This document shows, one piece after another, positions 11,431-23,212 of a stretch of DNA of 64,000 nucleotides. Source of the DNA: Silurus meridionalis (taxonomy: Eukaryota > Chordata > Actinopteri > Siluriformes > Siluridae); contig NC_060884.1 of the NCBI RefSeq assembly GCF_014805685.1, forward strand, positions 16,689,356 to 16,753,355, written 5' to 3'. Below the pieces are notes generated by a model. It searched no databases. It was given only the letters and a program-made list of their open reading frames with translations, and was not told the origin of the DNA. Position 1 is the stretch's first letter, and every line of letters begins with the position of its first letter. The position numbers were made by a program, and so were the translations under genes.

Positions 11431-13780
11431 GACTTGATTTTATTAACGCGTAATTAATGCAGCATGCATTTCTTTTTTACCATTTTTATTAAAAATAACA
11501 TAAGTAAATAAATAACTCCACTAAGTTTTTAATCCAAAATCATTTGTCTTACTGATCTGCCAAGTCTCAAATCAAGCACCAAAATCCGCCAATGTACCCA
11601 TCCGGCAATTAAAACTGTCTGTGTGGAAACATAGCTACATTTTGTTTGTCCTGATGATTTACATTATTTAAGACACCGTAATCACTTAGAATCCTTTACA
11701 ATAATTTTTTTTGTCTTCATGCTCTATGTTGAGTTTGGTTTCACTAATAATAAACTAATATACTAATATATTTATTTAAAGCACACATCTGATTATACAA
11801 CCCCATTTTCTGTACCGGCCTGGATCACACTGATTGATGAAATAAGCAGAGGTTTTTTTTTTATCTTCATGGTGTAAAGTGACATAAAGAACATCATGTT
11901 ATAAGCGAGATGTTATCACATAGTCTGTTATAGACTCTGGCCAAGATTTTAATAGGATCATCTCATACAGTGTGACAAGCAATATTCTGAAAAGTTTGCT
12001 GTAATTTTACAGTCTTAAACTTGCGTAAAAATGGATGCAGAAAGCATGACTGAAAAGGATCAAGCTAGATGTATTTAAAAACAAAAAATCAATACCATAT
12101 TTTACAGCCCTTGAAACAGTTTGAAATTGGTTAATTCATCATAAAATACACTGACAGCCAAACCTGCTATCAAACAAATCACAGTTTTTTATTTTTCTGA
12201 CAGATAAGACTTGATATATTATACCGTATCTGTTCATAATGCCATAGCATGCCCTTTGAAATCCAAGTGAATGGATTTGAATGGTTTATTAAAAGGAAAC
12301 CTCAAATATTATGAAAGGATATGATCTATATCACACTACAGCTGTTAGTGCACTTCTTGTAACAAAGGAATCAGCTACCTATATTTTAAGCAGTGGCACT
12401 TATTAATGTTTGCTTTAGGTGCAACTTTCATTATTATCAAATAATTCTATTTATGGGCTGTTTATCGCTCTTTTTGTTGTGTTATTGCTTTCCTTTCTAC
12501 GTCAGATTGCATTCCTCTTTCTTACCGAGAGCAGTTTCTTCTTTGTTGGGCCAATCTTAGAAAGCCTATATTCATAGTTTAAGGAAAAACTGATTTGATT
12601 AATATCCTGATGGATTGATGGATGGGGTGGTAGATGAACTGTATAAATATGCTATTATAGTATTGATCTTTTTTTTATTTTTATGGAGGGCCTATAAAAT
12701 AATGTGTGCAGTTTAGGATGGGTTTCTAATACAGCATGGGCCTGCGGTAAAACCTCAGCTAATAAATGTGTTGCTTCCATCATTGGAAATCAGTCACTTA
12801 GGTGGTTTTCACACTAGGCACGTTTTGCTTCTGTCTGAATATGAGTGTGCTCGCATTTGTCTAATTTAATTTAATTTAATTTATTTGGCTCTTCTAGACA
12901 ATGGTGTATTTGCATTCATCTTATGTAATCACAAATGTGACTAATGAACAAAAACCAAATCACATTTAAAAAAGGTAATTTTATAATATAACATTATATT
13001 AATAATATAAGGATGTCATCATCAGCTAAATACATGCACAGGTTACTTTGCTTCCTGTACAGGAGCATACCAGGAACATGGGTTATGTTCATATTCACAG
13101 AAATCACGGATCAGTTCCAGTGCAATTTAACTGGAACTGCTGATTAATTGCTCACTATTACACGTTACAAATTTTTCATGTGAATCATGCTGTCGTTCAA
13201 ACTATACTGAAAGTTTGTAAGCCCCCTTAAGAGCTCTCCTACTGTCACAGCACCAAAGTGTTTCAAATGCAATACCACACACTGCTTGTGCATACACAGT
13301 GTTTTTTAAGATTTTGGCTTTTTTCTGCATGGTTTAGGAGACTTTTATCATTGCATTACTTTAGTGTAATTGATACAGTTTTGAATACACGATTTCGATT
13401 ACCATTTACAACTTTCTACTTTTTGTTAAATGTGATGTGCATACACAAACTGGGATGGAGTGTATTTTAAACTGCTGCTTTAAAAAAAAAAAATCTCTTA
13501 TGAAATGGAATGCACAAAATAATATTAAGTTTTTAAATTATTATTATTTGTAGATAAATGTCATGGCACAAAAATCTGAGTTAAAAATGCTTGAAAAAAA
13601 TTGCTAGCATGCGTCTGTTTATCCCTAAAACAAAGCCCTTAACTCAAAACTGATCATGGATTTGCCAGGCTGTCTTATTATATCTTGTTCTTTAGAATGA
13701 CACAAATGTAATTACAAAATCACTCTGGATATAAATAAATAACATTTTCTGTCATCACAAGTAAAACTGGCCAATTTAAC
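11431..13780. other. intergenic, no gene recognised
   Basis: AT-rich sequence without recognisable coding potential or named repeats. A short degenerate TTTAA array lies at about 12866-12885. Confidence 0.5.
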
Positions 13781-14276
13781 AGGTTTTAATTTCCGTAAAT
13801 TGATGATACCTTTCCAAATCAGAATGCTGCCTATTCTATTTGAACTAATGCACCTCAAACCATCAGAGATGAAGGCTATTGAACTGAGTGATGATGATAA
13901 TATGATGTCTGACCACAAAACACTTTGCCTCTTTCCATTTTAAATTAACTTTGACCCAAAGAAGATGGCAGCATTTTTGGGTCATGTTCACATAGGGCTT
14001 CTTCTGTGCATAATGGCACTTTAACCTGCATTTGTGGATGACAAACTTTGTTCACAAACAACGATTTCTGGAGGTGTATCTGAGCCTATGCAGTGACTTT
14101 CACTACATAATTGTGCCTGTTTTTAATACAGTGCGATGTGAGGGCTGGAAGATCATGGGCATCCAATATTGATTTTGCCCTTGTCCCTTGCACACAGAGA
14201 TTTTTCCAGGTTCTCTGATTTCTTCTCTGAAATTCATCTCTAAAACATCTTTTGATGATATTATGCACTATATATG

Positions 14277-14286
14277 ATGCAATACT
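14277..14286. repeat. target-site duplication, left copy
   Basis: ATGCAATACT, repeated exactly at 15135-15144 on the other side of the L2 insertion. Confidence 0.85.
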
Positions 14287-15134
14287 CCCAGGTGATTCAT
14301 CTCCAGGTCAAGATCTACAAATAACACTTCATGACTCTCTGCTCTCCCCTTCAGCCACTGCTCGTAACCTTGGGGTAACTATGGACAATGAACTGTCTTT
14401 TTTCCCACATGTCGCTAATGTTGCTCGTTCTTGTCGATTTCTTCTCTATAACATCCGAAGGATTCGACCATTTCTGTCCATACAGGCTGCCCAGTTGCTT
14501 GTTCAGTCTCTTGTCATTTCAAGACTGGACTACTGCAACTCTCTGCTGGCAGGTCTTCCCCTGAACGCTATTCGTCCACTGCAAATGATCCAAAACGCAG
14601 CTGCACGGCTTGTGTTCAATCAGCCCAAGTTCTCCCACACCACCCCACTGCTGCGCTCTCTTCACTGGCTTCCAGTAGCTGCACGTATCAGATTCAAAAC
14701 ACTGATGCTTGCCTACAAGGCCAAAATGGACCAGCACCATCTTACCTCAGTGACCTCATCACATCTCGCACTGCACCACGCTGTCTGAGATCCTCCAGCA
14801 CTGCTCGACTGGTACCACCTTCTCTCAGAATGAGAGGTAAGTACAATTCAAGGCTCTTCTCTGTTCTGGCACCGAGGTGGTGGAATGAACTTCCCCTAGA
14901 TGTCCGTACAGCAGAGTCCCTGATTATCTTTAAGCGACGACTGAAGACCTACCTCTTCCTGAAATACCTAAATTAGCACTTTCCAAGTTTGTAGAATTCG
15001 AGTTATATTTATATTGAGTTTGTATTCTTGCGTACCAGTGTAGATTTATTCACTACTAGAGATTTAAAGCACGTTTGTACGTCGCTCTGGATAAGGGCGT
15101 CTGCTAAATGCCGCAAATGTAAATGTAAATGTAA
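14287..15134 (+). mobile_element. 5'-truncated L2/CR1-type LINE
   Basis: The ORF at 14252-14788 contains ARNLGVTMDNELSFF, RSCRFLLYNIRRIRPFL, SRLDYCNSLLAGLP and QMIQNAAARLVFNQPK, then LHWLPVAARIRFKTL. This is the C-terminal part of a reverse transcriptase ORF as found in L2-clade LINEs of fishes. The frame is lost after about 14788, but relics continue (PSLRMRG, WNELPLDVR, FKRRLKTYLF). The 3' end is CTCTGGATAAGGGCGTCTGC followed by (AAATGT)n, the usual L2-family tail. The catalytic RT domain is absent. A 10-base target duplication flanks it. Confidence 0.85.
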
Positions 15135-15144
15135 ATGCAATACT
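15135..15144. repeat. target-site duplication, right copy
   Basis: ATGCAATACT, identical to 14277-14286. Confidence 0.85.
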
Positions 15145-15894
15145 TGAAGGTTCAAAAATTTTATGTTGAGGAAGAATATTTAAATCCTCTGCTCTTTTTT
15201 ACTTTTGAGTGACTGCCAGTCTAAGATTCTGTTTTTATACCCAATCATGTTAGTGACTTTTTGCCAATTAACCTAATTAGTTACAAAATGTCGTTTTTAA
15301 TACCTACTTCAAAATTACCCTTTTTTTTTCCTTTTCTAAATGGTACATTTCCACAGTTCAAGCTTTCTATGTTCCATTTTGAATAAACTATTGGTTTTTG
15401 AGATTCGCAAATCATTGCATTCTGGTTTTATTTTACATTTTGAAGAGTGTTCCACATTTTGTGGAATTATGGCTATATGTGCTTTTCAATGTATTTAAGT
15501 ATGTAAAAGAACTGATCACTGAGAACAATTTTTTTTAAGCATTCATGCAATTCAATGTTTCATTCATTTCATTTCAAGCAAAGGGTTTTTTTATTGTTAC
15601 AGTTGGAGATTGAGAGAACCATTACTCCACACATAATCTCACCAGAGCTTTGGGTTTATGGCCTAGTGACAGGTTGTTATTTAAGCGATGTAATGTATTC
15701 ACTTCGAAGTTGTGAGAAATTTTATTTATTATGAAATATAGTTTCATAATAGAAAAGTAAAAAAAAAAATGTAATGTAAAAATACTTAAAAATTCACTGA
15801 AGTACAGTGAGAAACGAAAAATACTTCTTTACTGTTCACCATTTTAAGAATTTACACAAACCTCACAGTCTCTTACTTTCTTTATCCACTATTA

Positions 15895-15940
15895 TCCAGA
15901 AATCGGATGATCCGCTGTGGCGACCCCTAATGGGAGGTCC
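15895..15940 (+). mobile_element. RTE-LINE/SINE 3' tail fragment
   Basis: GGATGATCCGCTGTGGCGAC and CCCTAATGGGAG match the tail of the SINE at 55484-55715 and of fish RTE-type LINEs. Only this tail is recognisable here. Confidence 0.6.
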
Positions 15941-16431
15941 AAGGCTCCTCATTAGAGAACTTGCTGATTACTGCAAACCAGACTCCACCTTATTTTCTCT
16001 CAGTTGTTCTTCCCCTTTATTAATTTTTTTCTAGTAATCTTCCTATTGCTCAATTAAAGGTGAGGCTGCACTTGTGAAATGTTATTAAAAGTTCAAGATG
16101 GCAGATCCTAAAGAAATGCACTGGTAGTTTCTATTAACATGATGCAGTTGCAACATTCTGCTAAAGGTGAATCTTTAGTACCAAATGCTTCAGGGCTGTT
16201 CACCTCATGTGAAGCATAGCCTAGAAATGGCTCTCTGAAAATGTCTTATAATGTCTTGTTGTTGTTGAGAATGTCACAAATGCAATTACACAGATAATTT
16301 GGACATTATAAGGGTGCATGGGCATGCCCAGAAGACTTTGTCATCATGAGTAAAGCAAACATTCTTTACACTTGGCAAATTACACAGACGTTGTGACATA
16401 CATTAAATATGTTTATGGTGGAAATACATTT

Positions 16432-17060
16432 TCAGATTTTTTTAATATTCAATATACTTATACATGTATATATCCACATCATATATATATATTTATCATG
16501 TTTTGGGAGACTTTGAAGTCCGACGGGGTTCTTGGAGGAACCTTGCAGCGCGACAGTACCCAGGGAGGAGCTTTGGGGTGTGACGGCGCTTTTGGGGGAA
16601 ATTAGAGACGTGACGTCACCGCCAGAGGGACTTGGAGGCGAGACATCGCCTCCAGGGGAACTAGGGGGCAAGACGTTGCCTTCTGAGGAGCTCGGGGGCG
16701 AGACGTCACCTTCTGAGGAGCTCGGGGGCGAGACGTCACCTTCTGAGGAGCACGGGGCAAGACGTCACCTTCAGGGGAACTTGGGGGCGAGGCGTCGCCT
16801 TCAGAGGGACCTGGAGGTACGATTGCACATCCGGAGGGGTTTGGTGACGGCGTTTTGTCCATTTTGCAGTTCGGCAGTGGTACGACCTCCTTTTCGTGGC
16901 CTGGCGGCGGTACAAGATCCCTTGCGCGGCCAGGCGGCGGTACGACCTCCGTTTCACGGTCAGGCTGCGTTGCAACGTCCCTTTCCAGGCGGCGGTGCGG
17001 CACCCTTGGCGGTACACTGGAGCGGACACCAGTCTCTCGTTAATGCCGGGAGCGGCAGAA
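16432..17060 (-). pseudogene. GC-rich repeat-peptide ORF relic (PPPGR / SSEGDVSPPS repeats)
   Basis: A strongly GC-rich block in AT-rich surroundings. On the minus strand a 133-codon ORF (16602-17003) begins with repeats of the type EVVPPPGRARD and then passes into 30-base tandem units at about 16680-16770. One base appears missing at about 16752. Across it the minus-strand frame keeps a decapeptide of the form SSEGDVSPPS, continuing into 16432-16671 (SPSGGDVTSL). The Pro/Ser/acidic repeats suggest a low-complexity coding repeat or a mobile-element ORF. No catalytic domain is visible and I do not recognise the family. It abuts a Tc1 relic at 17085. Confidence 0.45.
16680..16770. repeat. 30-base minisatellite, about 3 units
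   Basis: Units of the form TCTGAGGAGCTCGGGGGCGA plus GACGTCACCT repeat at a 30-base period. Two are identical and the flanking ones are diverged. Confidence 0.85.
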
Positions 17061-17084
17061 CGAGGCAGCATGACAGCTACTGAG

Positions 17085-17990
17085 GGAGGCATGGCAGGTG
17101 GATCCCTGACACAAATATTGTTCACAAATCTGTTTAAATCTGTGTTAATTAACAGTTCTCCTTTGCTGATTATGGCACAGGTGTGCCTTAGGCTGGCCAC
17201 AATAAAAGGCCACTCTAAAATGTGTTTTATCACACAGCACAATGCCACAGATGTCGCAAGTTTTGAGAGAGCATGCAATTGGCATGCTGACTGCAGGAAT
17301 GTCCACCAGAGCTGTTGCCTGTGAATTGAATGTTCATGTCTCTAATATAAGCCATCTCCAATGACGTTTCAGAGAATTTGGCAGTACATCCAACCGGCCT
17401 CACAGCTGCAGAACACGTGTAACCACACCAGCCCAGGACCTCTACATCTAGCATCTTCACCTCCAAGATTGTCTGAGACCAGCCACCCGGACAGCTGCTG
17501 CAACAATTAGTTTGCACAACCAAAGAATTACTGCTTAAACTGTAAGAAACCGTTTCAGGGAAACGCATCTGCATGCTTCTCAATGTCAACAATGTGGATC
17601 GAGTGGCCCATGGTAGCGGTGGAGAGATCCTGAGGCCCATTGTTGTACCATTCATGGATGACCATCACCTCATGTTGCAGCATGATAATGCACTGCCCCA
17701 TGTTGCAAGGATCTGTACACAATTCCTGGAAGCTGAAACATCCCAGTTCTTGAATGGCCAGCATACTCACCGGACATGTCACCCATTAAGCATGTTTGGG
17801 ATGCTCTGGATCGGCATACTTGACAGCGTGTTCCAGCTTCTGCCAATATCCAGCAACTTTGCACAGCCATTGAAGAGAAGTGTACCAACATTCCAAAGGC
17901 CACAATCAACAACCTGATCAACTGTATGCGAAGGAGATGTGTTGCACTGCGTGAGGCAAATGGTGTTCACACCAGATACTGACTGACATG
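17085..17990 (+). mobile_element. Tc1-like transposon relic (family D), internally deleted
   Basis: The plus strand follows a Tc1-like element from its left end (ATTGTTCACAAATCTGTTTA) through the DNA-binding part of the transposase (AGCTGTTGCCTGTGAATTGA region). It then jumps from about 17575 directly to a region just before the last catalytic block. A second gap follows GGTAGCGGTGGAGAGATCC. The tail QHDNALPHVARICTQFLE and INNLINCMRRRCVALREA is clear, ending with the stop at about 17983. The first catalytic aspartate lies in the deleted part, and the right terminal repeat is absent. Not autonomous. Confidence 0.85.
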
Positions 17991-18169
17991 TATTACATAT
18001 GTATTACACAAATTCATACTTTTTGGAAAGGCATTGTTGGCATTTAAAGCTTTGAGAGGTTTGTGGTAAGAGGTACTTGCTTTGTTGCAGACTTGTGACT
18101 AGACTATGCAGGCACCTTCATTTTTCCTTTTAATGAAAACCAGTGTTGAGTTATTTAGTCTGTATCTTC

Positions 18170-18340
18170 TCTCAAGATTTAATTCCTCTGCCCATAAGAT
18201 CCACTTCTTCTTTAATATATCCATTCATGTTTCCTTCAATGACATATAATGGCCCAGTGCTGTTTGAAGAGAAGCAGCCCCATATTATGATCCTCCCACT
18301 CAGTGAACTCAGTATCATATGTGCAACCCTGCTTTCTACA
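18170..18340 (-). mobile_element. possible Tc1-like fragment
   Basis: GAGAAGCAGCCCCATATTAT followed by GATCCTCCCACT resembles the reverse strand of a transposase segment found in some fish Tc1 families. It is short and diverged. Confidence 0.35.
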
Positions 18341-18837
18341 AACACGATGAGCTGAATTGTTGTTTTTGTTTTGTTTTATTTCAAAAGAGTTCTGAATTCA
18401 ATAAACATTCGTGCAGCTTTTAAATGCATACCTGTGCTTTTTTTTTTTACAGTGTTGTTTTTGTGGTGTGTAAAAATGGTGAGTGCAGTGCAATTATTAT
18501 TGTTTCTTATATTTGTTATCATTGTTGCTTGTGTAACAATTGTTTGTTTCACATCATCCTGCAGCCCTCTTGAGTGACTGCTGTCTTTTCACTGCCTTCG
18601 TTAGTCTGAGAGGACATTGTAAAGTCTTGAGTGGTGCACATTGATGATTAGTCGGATTAATTTTTATTGATGCAATTGTACTGCCGGTTGTTTAATATCT
18701 TTGCTATGGTTCTACAGCTTTTTGTTTCTAAATAAAGTAGCAATGCCTATTATAATGATTACCAAGTTTTCAAGCTATTCCTGTAAGAAATTAACAATTG
18801 TGTGCTGTCACACACAGATATTGCTAAAAATTAATTA

Positions 18838-18839
<2 letters not shown>

Positions 18840-18882
<43 letters not shown>
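18840..18882. repeat. (GA)n microsatellite
   Basis: About 42 bases of GA. Confidence 0.95.
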
Positions 18883-18884
<2 letters not shown>

Positions 18885-19085
18885 AAAGCTTTATCATTCA
18901 ATCACTACACTTAAATTATGGTGTGACTCAGCTTGTCTATGATAAGACTATGAGATGATCAGCACAAAGGCATTGATCCCTAACTAGCCATGCTGGGTCA
19001 CTCATAATTCATAAAGCTGCAATGCATTCCTAAAACAAATTTGTTTGAGTAGGTGAGGAGGGGAGAAAGAATTGCTGCAAATATC

Positions 19086-20470
19086 TACAACCCCAATTCC
19101 AAAAGAGTTACTCTGTAAATCATAAAAACCCATATTTTATGCACAATAGAACATTAAAAAAACATGAAATGTATGAACTGATGAAATTATCATTTTAAGG
19201 AAAAAACAAGGTAATTTTGAATTTGATTGCTGCAACACATCTCAATAAAGTCAGGGATGGCCCAACACAAGTCTAGTAAGTGTTATTAAAAAGAAACTAA
19301 CCTAAACAAATTTGGTTAACTGACAACAGATCAGTAAGATGAATGTGTATAAATACTGTAGTATATCTTAGAGCGCACTTAGAGAGTAATTCAGAAAAAA
19401 AGCTTCACCAATCTGTATGTCTACAAATTGTGGAACAATTTCAAAATAATGTTCCTAAACATAAAATTGCAGTTGAATATCTCATTATTAACAATATATA
19501 ATATTATTAAAAGTTTCAAAGAATCTGGAGAAATCTCTGTGAACAAGGGACAAGGGTAAAAAAAAAAATCAATATTGGCTGCGGACTTTGTGGAATTTTT
19601 GGCTAGATATCATTTTTGGCTAGATATCATTTAATCATTTTATACTTATCATTTAATCATTCTACTACTTTATCAGTCGGATAACTGCACTGGCGGCACT
19701 GCATTTAAAACAGTTGTGATTCTGTAATGTAAATCACTGCATAGGCCCATTAACACCACCAAAAATCACTGTCTGTAAATACAGTTTGCCATGCCGTCCA
19801 CAAATGCTGGTTAAATCTTTATCATGCAAAAAAGAAGGCATATATGAGAACATGATTCAGAAACACCACCATCCTTTCTGGGCCAAAGCTCATTTAAAAC
19901 ATACTGAGGCAAAAGTGAAAACTGTTCTGTGTTCAGGTGAATCGAAATATTAATTTCTTTTTGGAAACCATGGACACCCAGTCCTCCTGACTAAAGAGGA
20001 AATGGACCATCTGGCTTGTTATCAGTGCTCGTAAAAAGTTGCATCTCTGATGGTATGGGAGTATATTAGTGCCAGTGGAATGGGCAACTTGCACATTTGG
20101 AAAGGCTCCATCAATGCTGAATGGTATATACTGTACAGGTTTTAGAGCAACAAATGCTTCCATGCAGAAAACATATTTTTCAGGAAAAGCCATGCATATT
20201 TGAACAAGACAATGTTAACTGCATACTGCATTTATTTCCATAGTATGACTTTGTAGTAGAAGAGTCCGGGGGCTGCAGTGGCCTGCCTGCCTGCAGATTA
20301 GACCTTTCAACATTTAAAAACATTTTATATATTCTCACTTTAAACATTTGAAATGTTTTTGTTTTGTTTTATTGTGAATAGAATATGGATTTATGAGATT
20401 TGCAAATTTTTGCATTCTGTTTTTATATACATTTGACAGTGTTCTAATTTTTTTTTTAATTGAGGTTGTA
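19086..20470 (+). mobile_element. Tc1/mariner-like relic (family C), nearly full length
   Basis: Terminal sequences ACAACCCCAATTCCAAAAGA on the left and AATTGAGGTTGT on the right are inverted relatives of each other. Inside, TTGTGGAACAATTTCA, GAATCTGGAGAAATCTCTGT, CTGGGCCAAAGCTCATTTAA and GCATCTCTGATGGTATGGGA track a Tc1-type transposase in order. The C-terminal third is deleted after about 20300 and many stops interrupt the frame. It shares its order with the minus-oriented copy at 13785-15475. Confidence 0.8.
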
Positions 20471-20717
20471 TTTAGGTAGGGATAGATTATGGACTAATAT
20501 CTACTAGTAAAATGTAGTCAAATAACATTGTAGAAAGATTAATTATTCTTATTCAAGATAGATTGTTTTTCTTTAATGATAAACATATATAATGTTGATG
20601 ACTTTCATAATCAGTCATTCTTATTAACAGTATTGTTGGTGATGAAATGGCATAAAATGAACGGGGAACTTAATATGTAAATGCACACTAAAGCTTTCAT
20701 TTGACATCATTACATTT

Positions 20718-21060
20718 GATTCAATTATGTGTATAGCGCTTTTACCAATACTTATTGTTAGAAAGCAGCTTTATATAAATTAGGAAATAGATAAAGCATA
20801 TAAATTTAATTGTAATCATTTTTAATTCATATATATATGAGCAAGCTAGAGGCAGTAATGGCAATGAAAAACTCCCTGAGACAACATGAGAAAGCAGCAT
20901 TAAGAGGAACCAAACTCAAAAGAGAAGCCTTCCTTATCTGAGTGACACCAGATATACATTCATTATAGTTTCATCATTGTTGAACTGTTTGCTGATGGAG
21001 ACTGCAAAACTGTTAATGGCAATTGTAGTCCGAAGCCATAATAGTCATCATAAATAGACT
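20718..21060 (-). mobile_element. interspersed repeat R2, copy 1
   Basis: Reverse-oriented relative of 38422-38838. Plus-strand landmarks are TGTATAGCGCTTTTACCA, AAAGCAGCTTTAT, GAAAAACTCCCTGAGA, and AGAGGAACCAAACTCAAAAG. No coding region was seen. The family resembles a LINE or SINE 3' portion common in fishes. Confidence 0.65.
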
Positions 21061-22735
21061 GTTGGATTATTATTAGTATGAAATATTGTCATTTTTGCCA
21101 CCACACTTCTGTTAGATAGAAAGAAATAAGCAATTAAAATGAAACTCTGCTCTTTCAGTATTTGTGTAGGTTGAAAACATTAGCAAGACTTTGACAGCAC
21201 TTGTTAACAACTGTGTTATTTTTGCAAACTGAGAGGTGTGGGTGGTAAATATACAGCAGGACTGTGTGCAACTCATTACTTACAATGTCTTCCTTGTTTT
21301 GTAATCATGATTGATGTACATGTAGCAAAGATTAGGTGATTTTCTTAAAAAAAAAAAAAAAAAGAGCACACTGCTTTTTTTCTTGCCAGCATGTCCTCAG
21401 ATATTAATTTATTTATATTTTAGGATGGATAATATGCTAGCAGTCAGCCACACTGAGCTGGATTAGTGTCAGTTCCCATGCAGAGACATGATATGGCTCA
21501 GGAGGGTCTGCAGTCTGGTTAAAATGCAAACCGGCTTACTGACAATATACAGTTTGTAATCCAGAGACATCCTTCACTAATAAAGCAATGCACTCCATAT
21601 TGTGTGTATTTCTGCAGAGTTGCAAGGAAATGCATTCACGCTAATTGAATTATACCTCAAGTAGTAAAATAGTTCTTCAGCAATTTTTTTTATTTTTTTT
21701 TTTTACATGTATTTTATCTTGTTAGTGTTAGACCAACGTTCTTTGGTCTTTTTTTTTTTTTTTTTTTTTGTATTGTACTTTGGCCTGATTTTGAGCTAGG
21801 GGGACTGCTGAAAGCTTATGAGCTGCTGGACAAGCAGATTAGAGATGTACATGCTGAGAAACTTGCAGCTCTAAGCACGTAAACATTTATGATGGCGTCT
21901 TGGAATGAAAGAGCTCCTTTCATTAAGCATACTGTGAACAGATTGTTTGATAGCCTTAATCTACAAGTGTGCCACAGGAAAAAACTCTCATTGTCTCTGC
22001 TCTACTACAGGATAAGAGATTATTTTAGGTATATATTAATAGGTTATATTATTACTTCTTGCATTCATTTTCCTATTAGATATATACTGCCACTGCATTT
22101 ATGAACTTCTTTTAGCCTTTTGGTTCTTATACACAGTAGGCCATGGGTAAGCCATCATTTATCATCCATAACTTGAAAATACATTTTAACACACACATAC
22201 CAAGGCATATTGTTTAATGGAATCTTTGATCTTTGATCTTCCTATACAATTCTAACAAGGCAAAAATTTAGTTTGTGCTACAGAGTATTCAGAGGATGGG
22301 AGCTCATTCTGGAATAAAAAGTGCTTGTGTTGGCCCACACACTGCATGCTTTTGTGTATTTTCTGCATCTAAGCACCTGATTGAGTTCATGAAGTGCATG
22401 ATAATTAACTGATGAGTTGTGTGTTAAAGACTGCAGGGAGAGAATCTAAATGAAATCTACCAGGAACTGCATCTAAATAAGGCTGGGGCCATGCCATGTG
22501 ATGCCTAGAAAGGAGTGAATTTGGATAATTATTTGCAAAGATGAAGTAGACACACTGTTAATGATCCACTAGATGTTGCCTACTAGAATTCTCCAATGAA
22601 GATGAGGAGAGCCTGGAGGGCTACAGCACTGCATAACTTTCACTTTTTACACTCACCTGCATCATGATAATTAAGTGCAAGCTGTAAAGCATCACTTTTA
22701 GGAATAGTGATTTAATAGCGATAACTTTAAACTTT
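21061..22735. other. intergenic, no gene recognised
   Basis: AT-rich with long A and T runs (21345-21363, 21690-21705, 21751-21769). No coding match. Confidence 0.5.
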
Positions 22736-22737
22736 AT

Positions 22738-23212
22738 TGTACACTGTACACAAAAGTGTATGGACACCTGACCATCACACTATTATGTGTTTCTTTTACA
22801 ATATGTTGCAACAAGTTTGGAATTGTATAGAATCTCTTTGTGTAGTATAACATTGCAATTTGTCTTCACTGGAAATGAGAAGAAATGAGAAGCCCTAACA
22901 ATGTCCACAAGCTAGTTGAAGAAATGGTGTGTCAGAACAACTTGATTGGCCACACAGATTCCTGACTTCAAAGCCACTGAACATGAACTGGATGAACTGG
23001 AATGTAGGCTTCACCCCAAGCCTCATCACCCAACAAATTCCTGATCTTATTAATTCTTGCATGGCTGATTGTGCAAATTCCCACAGTCTTACTCCAAAAC
23101 CTACTGGAAAGCTTCCCATGTGAGTAAATGTTACATGTATTATAAAAGCAAAGAGGTTTTTAAAAAAATTATGTTTAAAAAGCACATATGTGTGTGATGC
23201 TCAGGTATAAAT
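22738..23212 (+). mobile_element. Tc1/mariner-like relic (family A), copy 3
   Basis: Starts CACTGTACACAAAAGTGTAT then GGACACCTGACCATCACAC and ends near GCACATATGTGTGTGATG. Internal CACTGAACATGAACTGG and CCTCATCACCCAAC correspond to the C-terminal transposase region. The upstream half of the gene is missing. Confidence 0.65.

Larger units (their letters stand above)
13785..15475 (-). mobile_element. Tc1/mariner-like relic (family C), split by an L2 LINE
   Basis: The minus strand of 14086-14268 reads IIKRCFRDEFQRRNQRTW, then AHDLPALTSHCIKNRHN, a decayed N-terminal helix-turn-helix region of a Tc1-type transposase. 13860-14080 holds later transposase relics (plus-strand ACCATCAGAGATGAAGGC and CTGACCACAAAACACTTT). 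15145-15475 holds the 5' end (plus-strand TATACCCAATCATGTTAGTG, GCAAATCATTGCATTCTGG). The related plus-oriented copy at 19086-20470 shows the same order. Sequence 14287-15134 is a later LINE insertion. Stops and frameshifts make it inactive. Confidence 0.75.

Noticed and set aside
14252..14788. 178-codon plus-strand ORF as a host gene
   Set aside because: Its sequence is the C-terminal part of an L2-type LINE reverse transcriptase ORF. A target duplication and a LINE tail bound it.
16560..16810. CRISPR-like array
   Set aside because: The 30-base units are contiguous with no unique spacers, and the host is eukaryotic. It is a coding-like minisatellite.
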